Source: Gnetum montanum (lineage: Eukaryota; Streptophyta; Gnetopsida; Gnetales; Gnetaceae). From it: DNA of 64,000 nucleotides. The notes under the pieces are model-generated. The model was not told the origin of the DNA and ran no database searches. It worked only from the letters and a program-made list of their open reading frames with translations. Shown piece after piece: positions 1 through 9,693 of this stretch. The stretch lies in NCBI GenBank assembly GCA_015680685.1, contig MNCI01004721.1, positions 94,536 to 158,535 on the forward strand, written 5' to 3'. The number at the start of each line of letters is the position of its first letter. Positions within the stretch are counted from its first letter, which is position 1. A program made the position numbers and the translations under genes.

Positions 1-822
1 GGGTTAATCATTCGTTGTCTTCCCAGACTTACTTGTTGTTGTCATGGTGTATGGTTAAGTAAGTCTGAGGTATATGATTTGTATGGTCTTTTATGATTTT
101 TCTCTTATGCTAAAGGGTGAAGGTTTGAGAAAGCTAACTAACTCTAACTAAGGACCTAAGTCTAAATTAACTAGCGTCAGCATCCATTCCCACTTACCAT
201 ACACACCCTGAACTATGCAACTGTGGCTACCAAATGCTAATCGTTACTGGGATCACCACACGTAACACACATGCTTGAAGTGGTCATACTGAGGCACTTA
301 ACTAGCCTAAACGTGATGAGCAGCCGATTCCTTGACTAGCCGTACACATCCGTAGATGCTCATAATCAAGTTGTACTCATCCCGCATTCTAGGAGATAAG
401 GGTAAGAGAAACTAATCGCGATGAGTAGCCGATTTCTTGATTAGTCGTACACATCCGTCAATGCTTGTAATCAAGTTGTACTTATGCCTCGCTAATGCAA
501 GTAATAAATGACAAGTAAGAAATAACAAGTAATAAACCTATTCCATGCACTGCAAGGTTTATCCACAAATCTCGTCTTTATTGTCGTACACAACTTGCAT
601 TTAGGTATAAAGCTACTCGAATAAAGATCCATTCACTTGGGGACTCCTACTGTGAGCACATGGAAAATATTCTATCTCCGGAGTGATCAAACTACCAGAT
701 TTTTCCTACTTTAAGCCTAGGATGAGAAATGAGGGGAGTGCCACCTCTTATTTATAGATTTGGCGGCGGACCGCAATATCGCGTACGCGATATCGCGATG
801 CATGCGATATCGCGTCTCATCA
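1..822 (-). mobile_element. LTR of a Ty3/gypsy element, cut by the window edge
   Basis: The right end is CTCATCA (816-822), the complement of TGATGAG, which opens all LTRs of this group here, so the LTR reads on the minus strand with U3 on the right. Almost its whole length aligns with the solo LTR at 42,653-43,597; roughly the last 107 bases of the LTR lie outside the window. A minus-strand TATA box (749-756) is preceded by palindromic GCGATATCGC blocks (773-815). It differs in sequence from the LTR at 5,724-6,579, so it is not the 3' LTR of element E but an insertion into it. Whether it is solo or part of a full element cannot be seen. Confidence 0.85.
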
Positions 823-1403
823 ATTATACATCTTATCATCCTTGCCATACACCTACTTCAGCCATAGCTTTCTAGTGTCAAGGTCAAATCTTATAGACAG
901 ATGGGCTAACTTAGCCCCCTCATTTGGTAGATGAAGAGCTTCTACGATTGCTTTAAACGAGAATGGGACATTGACTCCACAAATGTTTATAGTGGTACCT
1001 TCCTCTTTATTGTTCCAGAACTGATATGTTTCTCCAAGATACCACTCACCACTATCTAAAAGAATCAGCCACAAGGGTGACACCTAGAGTTGCATCTGAA
1101 CGAATTCAAAGGAGAATTCCATGAACAAGTCAAAGTTCATCTCCATGATGATCATGGTCAACATGGATTTCTCTTGAATTGTTTTAAGGCATTCTGCAGA
1201 CAATGTAAGATGTTGTCTTTATGAAAGAGCTTGGGGATCTATGGCCTCTCCATGGACCAACGGCCCAGTGACAGGAGCCTCTTGATGAATGATGAATGAT
1301 TGGGCTTCCTGTTCCTCATCCTCTACATGCTCATCTTGTTGGCCCCTACCACCCCTTAGGCATTTGTGTGCTCCTTGCGAAGGTCCTTCTTGAGCTCCTC
1401 CAT
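823..1403 (-). pseudogene. aORF of element E, truncated (putative plant transposon-protein domain)
   Basis: The start is placed at the ATG at 1,401-1,403, because the bases before it align with the aORF starts of C and D. The most readable part (853-1,083) contains YLGETYQFWNNKEEG and FSFKAIVEALHLPNEGAK. This matches the same region of the A and D aORFs and resembles the N-terminal half of the 'putative plant transposon protein' domain. The frame is broken between 1,083 and 1,219. The C-terminal half and the coiled coil are missing because the LTR at 1-822 was inserted. The protein's function is unknown. Confidence 0.6.
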
Positions 1404-1890
1404 ATGTAATCAATCAAAGAATAGATGTTACTAAGGTGTTTTTATGTATTGTTAATAGTTGTATACCTTAGTCATGGCCTTAGTTTCATTAACTTCTTTA
1501 GTTCATATGATTATAGAGTTATAAAAAATTTTAGAAAAATGCCCAAAAAGTGTCTATCTTCTCATATGACCTTACACAATTGGTTCCTTTTTCCTTATGT
1601 ATTTATAATGATGGTTATGGTCCCTTGGGTGGAGAAATAAAGGTTTCTAGCATTAATGTAATTGATTGTTTATTGTAGAAAATATCTTACCCTTATAATA
1701 TCTTCCGGGCAATAGCAAATTTTAGAAAATTAGCACAAGTTTCCCACAGAAGCATCCTCCACCACCCCACCCCCCTCCCCCCACACACAACACACNGAAA
1801 TCAAAGTAGTAAAGAGCCAAATATCGCAAGTAGAAGGTGGGTGCGTAAAGCTCTGAGTCACAACAGAAAATTTGAAAAACTAACCTAATT

Positions 1891-2005
1891 GCAAATGATG
1901 AGAATGAAGTTTGAGCACTATGGGGATCATATATATAGGTTTTGTAAGACCTAATATCGGGTATCTAACGTCGAGGTCAATCCAATATCGAGTAGTCAAT
2001 ATTGG
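1891..2005 (-). promoter_or_regulatory. Internal promoter of element E, ahead of the aORF
   Basis: On the minus strand a TATATATA box lies at about 1,929-1,937, followed about 37 bases later by CATCATTTGC (1,891-1,900). Directly upstream of the TATA box are AATATCG/CAATATTGG motifs. The block at 1,980-2,005 matches the U3 block of this element's own LTR (6,516-6,541) at 22 of 26 positions. The aORF start is about 500 bases downstream. That it is a promoter is inferred from spacing and from the same layout in C, D, A and F. Confidence 0.55.
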
Positions 2006-2755
2006 GGTTCATGAATGTGCATTGAATGAGGGTATGAAGCATGAGAAATGAAGCTTTGTGATTGATTGAAAGGTTTGAGGTTAGGTTCATAGTTCTAGGG
2101 TAAGTGGAAAATCAGTTTTAGGCACCAGAAGTGTTAGAAGGTGGAGTCGTCAATGTGAAAAGCTTTGGAAGATGCAAAAAAAAAGGTGTTAAATAGGTGT
2201 TGTGGAACGGATCAATTACATTAGAAGGGAAACTATGAAATTTAATAATTATGTGCTTGGAAGGTTAAGAATGATGTGATTGTGTCAAACAAATACAAGT
2301 CACAAAAGTTACACAAGTGGATCCTCCCCAAAGCAAGCTTCAACCTATGAAGCCCTGGTATAACCACACCTAAAAAATGTCTATAGGCACTAAAGGGCTT
2401 GAATGCAATGCATACCTGTGGGACAAAACACACATGTAAAAACCACCAATTTGAGATAATAACTCTATGCTACACAAAACCACAAGTTAGAATCATATAG
2501 ACAATGAGATGAGATGGATTGTAGAAAGGACTATAGAAATTGGGACATGAGCTATCTTACTAGAGATATAATGAATCCTTGTGCATTATTAATTGTCAAG
2601 TAATCATCAGCCCTTCTTTCCAAGATTCAAACCAAATCCAAACCACATTTTAGGGACATCACATTATTTCATCCCAACAGTTGACAACCATACGACTATC
2701 ATAGTTGCAAGGAGTAACATCACTTGGCATTTTTTCCAAGGGAGGAGTTTATTTA

Positions 2756-2802
<47 letters not shown>

Positions 2803-3961
2803 CCACCCCCNCTTTCTTTATTTTATGGTTTGAGAAGCCACCAACCTTCAAGAATGGGTACATGTCTTTCCAATGGAACCCTCATAAATGTATTCAATGC
2901 CTTGTTATGTGACTCTTACTTCCATTTTTTGTTTGATCTACAAGGATTTAATTACAACTAAAGAAACACGATGGAACATACAGAAGTGGCCAAAGAAAAT
3001 TCACAAATCTCCTTGATGTCACACCCTTTACATTCCCCCTTAGTTCTTCACTCTTCTACCTAGACACAATGATTATGAATTTATTTTTAGGTTGGATGAT
3101 AAAAAAATATCATTATGACCAAAGTAAGAATCTCTTATTAATGGAATGAGTGGATGGATGACATGGTCTCACTGTTTGAATAATAAATCCCTTATAACTC
3201 AACAACATAGAAAAAACCTCATCTTAATGGGTTACATGATCGTTTTATTCACAAGTGAGATGTTAATAACAAAGGAAACAAAGAACAAAAATAAAATGTG
3301 AAAAAAAGTTGAAAAAGACAGGAAAAATTGTATTAAGAAGTAAGAAAATGATAAAAATTATAAAACAAAAAGATGAAAAATACTTATTAATTCTAAAGGT
3401 TAGAATGGGGAATTTCTCCCATGACTAAACATTTAGCCATGACAAGGTTTAATAAGCAAATAGATAGGATCCATGCATATATAAAACATTGGTAACCATT
3501 CATTTCCAAGCCACTAGGTGTCTTTTAATGTTGCAGTCGTTGGGTAGACAAATCATTGGTTACACACTTGATTGTTAAATGTATGGTGGGTCAGGGTATG
3601 AGATGTGGTAACATTGTAGATGCCTAGCCCACGATTGCATCCTTGATCATGATATGATATGCATGGATTTGTTTGTCTCCCCACAATGTTAGATTCATTG
3701 TTTGGGCTTGGGATTGGAGTAATTATGGATGGTGGCATGATCAAAGGATGTTGGTTGTGAAAAGGAAGTTTTTGCACTAGATTGGCATTTTGCTAGTTCA
3801 AATGATGTGGTAGGTCCATGAGTGTTTTGCTTTTACTTGTAGTCCTTCCTAAAGAAAGGACATTTCCGAGTTTGCGGTGGGAACCTACTAGTATTAGCAT
3901 TTCTAGGTACATTTGCAGCACAAGTGGCATTTGTTTGTTGATATTATGGTGCTAAACCTTC
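2006..3961 (-). other. Non-coding spacer of element E
   Basis: No credible reading frame. It contains a conserved purine block seen in all five elements (minus strand, 2,311-2,333, core TTGGGGAGGA), a CT microsatellite and, next to gag, the sequence TTTAGTCATGGGAGA (minus, about 3,416-3,430), which resembles a polypurine tract. The two single N positions (1,795 and 2,811) lie in C-rich or CT repeats and are probably sequencing uncertainty. Confidence 0.6.
2761..2800 (+). repeat. (CT)20 microsatellite
   Basis: Uninterrupted CT repeat followed by a C-rich run and one N. The equivalent place in element A (about 53,205-53,235) is only T-rich, so the repeat expanded in this copy. Confidence 0.95.
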
Positions 3962-5595
3962 CTATGTCATTGGCAGTGATGTGTAATGAGGTGGAGTATG
4001 AGAATATCGATGGTAGGATGGATGGTAAGAGGTGCAAGGTGGTGATCCTTTAGGGGATGTCATGGGTTGATGATACTCCAAAGAGCGATAGTGACAATTT
4101 GAAGTAGAGGACGGATGGTCATATATGCAAATTTCACATCCATTATCTTTGTCTATGGTTGAGTCTATAGCCTCACTTTCCTCAGCTATTTGTCTTATTT
4201 GTCTAAAAGTGCTCCTAGCTGTTTCTTGGTTTTGTATCCTTTGTTTATTGTGATCGCCTGGTTTGTTTTGCATGATCTTCTCCTTAACCATCTTAATGAG
4301 AGTTGTAATATTTTCATATATCCATTCTCACATCCTATTAAACTTTACTTCAAGTTCATCAATAGACTTCTATATCAGTAAGGTTCATTTTGGGATCACC
4401 TTATCAAGAGTAGTCTCTTTCTCCTTACCATAGATATGGACCTCCTTCTATTGAAGAGTTGGATGCCACTGATATTTCTTGACATCCTCTCATTTGCATA
4501 TCTCTCCTTCTTCTTTTTTCCACACACTTAATTAGCTCTCAGATTTGATGCATTCATAGCTTGTATAATTGACCTAGGGCATACATCCCAAGGGTCTCTC
4601 TTATTTCATTATGAAGTCCATCTATGATGTGCAAAAGTTGCCTTTCCTTACTTTCATGTCCATGCCTAGCCTGGGCATCTATTTAATAGGGAATAATATC
4701 TATCTAAGGCCATGTCCAAGGGTTCATGTTATTCTTACTTTCATCCTTGGATCTGTCTCCTCAGGTTGGACACCCTCACATAGGTTTGATATTTCTCATT
4801 GAAGAGTTCTAGCATTGTGGACCATCGTCAAATTGAATTTGGTTTTAACGATCTATACCACAATTCATCTCTATCAACTAGTGTCCTAGGAAAGAGTTTA
4901 AGCTTTTGCCACTTGCTTTCAATGTTCTACTAGGCACAAGCATCATGGAAGACTTGTATATGATCCGAATCCTAGCCTCTTGCAAATTTAGGAATATTAT
5001 TCATGTTAATCTTGGGTAGGTGACTCCCTTTGCAATGCCTACAAGATATCTTAATTACCTCTATGATGTGTATTAGGCTTTTAATGACCAATAAGGATTC
5101 ATTGTTATCAGATAGGTCGTAAGGGAAATTCCTATTTGATTGATGGTCATGATTTTTACTATGTTCATGTTGATGACCATGAGTGTTCCTATGGGTTCGA
5201 TATTTATTTTTATTCTAACCCTATAGTGGAGCTTTATCTCCATACCTACATTCATCTTCATCAAAACTAAACATTGAAGAAGGAGAGAAAGATGAGGAAC
5301 TAGAAGGATTTTCATGGCTTCTACAGTGTTCCCTAGGGTCCCTTAATTTATCGTTTCTTGGTTTTGAGGAGGTCTTAGGCCTTGAGACCTCCCCTGGTCC
5401 AGGACCTACTTTATCTCCTCTAGGGTTATCAACTTTAGAGGAATGTAGTCTTTGAGTGTCATCAAGATGATCATGAACATATAAAACCCCTACATAAGGT
5501 TGGTCATTCCAATCTTCTTCACCATATATCTCATTAGTTCTCCAATGAATGTTTTCGTTATATAGTGCATTATCATTTTCTTGTGAAAGAGACAT
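3962..5595 (-). pseudogene. gag of element E, broken
   Basis: The start ATG at 5,593-5,595 opens a frame whose first residues include NIHWRTNEIYGEEDW, matching the A gag (EIHWRTDELYDNEDW). Frames change several times (about 5,315, 4,800 and 4,600). DNA between 4,560 and 4,960 still aligns with the capsid region of A. Near the end (3,962-4,291) is a nucleocapsid-like zinc motif CEICIYDHPSSTSNC, spacing CX2CX3HX6C, where A has CX2CX3HX4C. Known role of the family: Gag packages element RNA. This copy cannot make the full protein. Confidence 0.75.
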
Positions 5596-5699
5596 TATTT
5601 TTGGTTTATGATGTATGTGATTTAATATTTTCTAAAATATATATCATTAATGCTTTTACAATGATCATGTATGATATCACTAATCTAGATAACTAGCAC

Positions 5700-5719
5700 C
5701 ATCCTCAACAATGGTGCCA
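5700..5719 (-). other. Primer binding site of element E
   Basis: On the minus strand, four bases after the LTR, it reads TGGCACCATTGTTGAGGATG. This fits the 3' end of plant tRNA-Asp (TGGCGCCGTTGCCGGGG), mostly through C-to-T and G-to-A changes, as expected from decay of methylated cytosines. Confidence 0.7.
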
Positions 5720-5723
5720 ATTA

Positions 5724-6579
5724 TGAACAGTGAGGTACCCCTACATCCAACCATACAAATCACAAGCATTCCATGGATGGGACTAGTTGTGCATCTAAAT
5801 TGTTATGCTCTGATCGCAGTTCACTATCTTCCCACTTGGACTAGCGGTATCTTTGTCACGTATGGTTTAGTCCAATGCAAGGCATATGGTGATGTCTAAT
5901 CCTATGCTACTCCTAATAACAATAAAAAGATAAATTAATTAAGCTAATGAATAATGGAAGCTAAAATCTAACTAGCCTACATGCAATGAATATTCATTTC
6001 TAATTTTCTACACATGCCTTGGACTTCATATAACCACCACTGGAATTGCCAAGCGTATGTCACTGGGTTTGCCAAACAATACATTACTGGATTACCAAGT
6101 AATTACACTTAAGCATTCATGATTAGCCATATTCATTCTGCTTAATGACAGGAATCACAAAGAGCAATAAATGGAAATATTAACTAAGGAAAATAGTAAA
6201 TAATTAAATAATTAAAAGTAATAATAATCTAAGTGGATATTGCAATGATGGAAGTAATCTCGATCTTTATTTTCGATCATGTAACATGTCCAAGTATGTC
6301 ACACTTAAATAAGAATGTCATACAATCACAAATATCACACTACGAGCATGCACTAGGCATAACAAAACTAGAAAGTAACAATCTATGAAAAAGCTAACTA
6401 AAATATGAAACTAAAACTATATCCCAATCATGCATCCAACTGTTGTATTTATAAGCTAGCATGAAGGAGACGATATCGGATATCCAACATTGTTTCTTAG
6501 GAATTGATATTGTGTATCCAATATCGAAGCCTCAATATTGGATATTCAATATCAAGGCTGAAATAATCATGACTCATCA
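5724..6579 (-). mobile_element. 5' LTR of element E
   Basis: The right end is CTCATCA (6,573-6,579). The left end is a mutated TGATGAG next to the primer site. It aligns with the LTRs of element A (50,059 and 55,867). U3 is on the right and contains repeated GATATTGGATATCC-like motifs (6,476-6,556) and a minus-strand TATAAATA at 6,446-6,453. Confidence 0.85.
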
Positions 6580-6689
6580 TCCACCAATTTTTCTACTCTT
6601 ATGAATGCTGTCAACGAGATGACTGAATGACTGCTCAAATGGAGGAACCTCAATAGTGGATTCAACAACTAGAACCCTTCGACATCTAG

Positions 6690-7545
6690 GACATCAACTT
6701 CATGGATCCCATCATGTCCATGTCAAATGGAAAGATGTACATAATAGTCACTATTGATTACTACACAAAATGGGCAAAAGCAACAGTCGTCATTGATTAT
6801 ACATCGTCTGCTACTGCGTGGTTTATACAACAAAATGTTGTAAACAAGTTTGAGGTGCCACGTGCACTAATTTTTAACAATTGAACCCATTTCACAAGCA
6901 CCACTTTTTACAAGCTCATGCAATGCTTAGGGGTTGAACATAAATTAATAACACCCTACCACCCCCAAGCCAATGGTCAAGCAAAGGTTACTAATAGGGA
7001 GATTACAAAGATCTTAATGAGAATTGTTAGCAAATATAGGAAAGACTAGAGCACAAAACTGAACAATGCCCTATGGGCCTACCACTCAACATGGAAACTC
7101 CCTATAGGCTACTCTCCCTATGAGTTGGTGTACAAGAAACTACCAACACTTCCTATTCAATCCAAGATTCATACACTTTCAACAGCATGTGACCTAGATC
7201 TTGACCTTAGTCTAGCACAAAAAGAACAATTGATCAACCTTAACATGCTAGTTGAAAATTGATTAGTCACATTGTCCTTTAATGAAGTGCACAAAGCATT
7301 CAGTAAATAATTCCATGACATTAGGATAAGAAAAGTGAAATTTCAACCTAGAGACAAGGTCCTCTCCTAGAACCCCACACATGTACCTCAAACGAACTAA
7401 GCTCTAAACATTGTGGAAAGTGCCTTATATCATTTATAAAACCTTTCCTTCCAAGGCCATGTTGATTTGCAAACCCAAGAGCCTGAACAAAAAGTAATTG
7501 GTCAACACACAACAAGCCAAACCTTTCCATGAGCCCAAGCAAGCT
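6690..7545 (+). pseudogene. Integrase remnant of element D
   Basis: The frame reads DINFMDPIMSMSNGKMYIIV, DYYTKWAKA, then VPRALIFNN, THFTSTTFYKLMQCLGVEHK, TPYHPQANGQ and ALWAYHSTWKLPIGYSPYEL. These are the core and post-core motifs of Ty3/gypsy (Tat/Athila) integrases. The catalytic DD(35)E pattern is damaged: the second Asp of the usual SDGGTHF motif is Asn here (IFNN-stop-THF). At least five stop codons interrupt it. The N-terminal zinc domain is missing because element E is inserted at 6,579. Confidence 0.85.
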
Positions 7546-9167
7546 AGTGCAATCAATGCCTCATTGAATGAACAACCACACTCAATTTTTCAAATCTCCT
7601 TGTTACAACTTAGTCATGGGGGATATGGTCATCCATGTTAATCTATTAAATGCCTCCACACTTTTTCTACTTTTTTGTTTTATACTTTCCTTGTTTTTGT
7701 ACCATTTTTTGTTTTACACTTTGTTATTTTTCCAAATTTTTGTTTCACAACATCATTTGTATGTTTTATTTTTCTTGAATATTCTACAATTTTTGTTATA
7801 TTTTTCCTTATTTTGGTGTAATTTTTCTCGATTTCTAATAAAAGTGCTTTCTTGCCAATAGGACATAGTGGTGTTGTAGCTGTTTACTAATGGTGGTTTT
7901 TACTTAACATTTTTGATTGCTAATATCTAATTTCTAGTTTTTTAATTTTGATGACCAATAATTAAGATAGGTTTTGTTTTTTCACAAAATAGGCAGTGAG
8001 TTCACGTCATCCACCCATCCACCTACTCTATGGTTTTCTCGATTTTGCAAATATGAGGTCCCTTTCTCATTAATAAAACTTTAACAAACTTGTGATCTTG
8101 GTAGTTTCCAAGCTTGAAAAAGATTCAAAGGTTTGAAAAGGGTGTGGCTTCTAGGGGATTCAATACTCTTTGTGCCTCTCTACTTACTTGAGTGCAAGTG
8201 TGTTTTCATGGATTTCTTACCATTCCATGCCAACCAATAAAAGAAAGTTGAATAAGTCTTTGCACGGTGTGATTCCCATCCAAAATAAGAAAAATATTTT
8301 CATGAAAAACATAAAATTTTCAAAAAAAATAAGATGGAAATTCAAAGCACACCCCTTAGACAAAATAAACGGGCTACAAGCAGTGGTTATGAGACTACAA
8401 GAGCATCTTACCCATGCTTGAACATCCCCTCTAACTAAGGCCCTTTCTCACTTCCTACTTCTCATTTCCTCTCAAATAAGGAATGGTGGTTGTCTATGGG
8501 AGCATTCTTGTGTCTTGAGGAGGTGTACTAGTCTTAGAGTGGCAATGCAAGGTCACTGAAAGTGCTTGGTTTTGGTCTAAACTAAGGTTCGACTCTATCA
8601 AGTCATTTACCCATGAATTCCACAGGGGACTTCATGTGACCATGATTGGGACATCCATTCCATTCTCTATCTCATCCATCAATGCTCTTTAGAATTCACC
8701 TCACTGACAGTTGTCCATGTTTTTGCCTAATGTCTTAATTTGACATGTTGAAATTCTTAGGTAGATTCTCTAGGTTTGGTCCTTAACTTTTCATAACCAT
8801 TAATCGACTATAAGGCCCACAAACTCCTTCATTGAGGTTATGCAAGGGCAAAAAGGGCATGTGTCACTATGGGGAGGAACCACTTACATATCTCGTGGTT
8901 TGGCTAGTTAAGTCCCTTACCCTTAGATGTTGTTGTAATTAAATCTTCTATGCACTCCATCATGCATTCAACTATGTGCTCCTTAAGGCATTTGTCTTCA
9001 TAAAATCTCATTCTCCAATCATTTCTCAATTTTTCAAACTTCAAGACCCTTTTCTAATATTTTCATCTTGTTCATGGCTTTTTGGGCTTTCATTTGATCC
9101 TTATTTCATGCAAAAACTACTTATTTTTAATTACTTTTGACAAATTCAATGGTGGTCAATAGCCATG
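7546..9167 (+). other. Non-coding spacer of element D
   Basis: AT-rich with no credible gene. Just after integrase it carries CTTAGTCATGGGGGATATGG (7,609-7,628), which resembles a polypurine tract and recurs at the same place in E, A and F. The second shared block, ACTATGGGGAGGAACCACTT, lies at 8,867-8,886. Confidence 0.6.
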
Positions 9168-9288
9168 TTGACTAGGCCCAACCAATGCAGCCTACTATGT
9201 CAACTAGGCCTCATCAACTAAGCCTCGTCAACACAGTGCAAAAATTCTATAAATACTATCCAACACTTTGAAATTTTTCATCATTTGC
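9168..9288 (+). promoter_or_regulatory. Internal promoter of element D
   Basis: Repeated TTGACTAGGCC / TCAACTAGGCCTCATCAAC motifs (9,168-9,230) precede TATAAATA (9,248-9,255), and CATCATTTGC follows at 9,279-9,288. The same motif, TTGACTAGGCTCATCAA, is in the U3 of D's own LTR (12,815-12,831). The aORF start is 415 bases after the CATCATTTGC box. Promoter function is inferred. Confidence 0.55.
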
Positions 9289-9693
9289 TTCAAAATGGTA
9301 GGAGAGTTTTTGTAATTTTTCAAAGGCCATAACTTTTACACCGTTTGTCCAAAGCACTCTATTCTTCAATCTTGTAGCTACCAAAGGTAAGCTCTTAGTC
9401 GTGGGGGCCACAAACCTTAAGGTTTCTGATGAAAATTTTTCTAACTTCTCCAAAGGGTTAACAAATAGAATAATATTAAACCATCAATTTTTTAGAGTTT
9501 AACCCTTCTGAAAAAACTTCAGTAAATCTAAAATTAATTATTAATATTAAAATAAGAATAAAATAATAATTAAAATGATCAAATTGGCTATGATCACAAC
9601 TTAGTCAGGTGTAACTTTCCCAAAGAGATAAAGTATCCCAATTGTTTCAAGTTACACATTAAATACTAACCCTTGTTCATGTTGTGATCACAA

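Larger units (their letters stand above)
823..6579 (-). mobile_element. Element E: non-autonomous Ty3/gypsy element, 5' LTR to truncated aORF
   Basis: Read from right to left it holds a 5' LTR (5,724-6,579), a tRNA-Asp-type primer site, a broken gag, a long non-coding spacer, an internal promoter and the start of an aORF, which ends where another LTR begins at 822. No protease, reverse transcriptase or integrase is readable between gag and aORF. The internal length (about 4.9 kb) and order match element A. It sits inside the integrase of element D: the D coding sequence starts abruptly at about 6,580. The five bases right of the LTR are TCCAC; the matching left copy would lie outside the window. 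Confidence 0.8.

Noticed and set aside
1-822. Left LTR as the 3' LTR of element E
   Set aside because: Its sequence belongs to the subfamily of the solo LTR at 42,546, not to E's 5' LTR, and no polypurine tract precedes it.
2593-2961. Coding region across the CT repeat
   Set aside because: Its protein is Ser-Leu repeats from the microsatellite; it lies in the element spacer.
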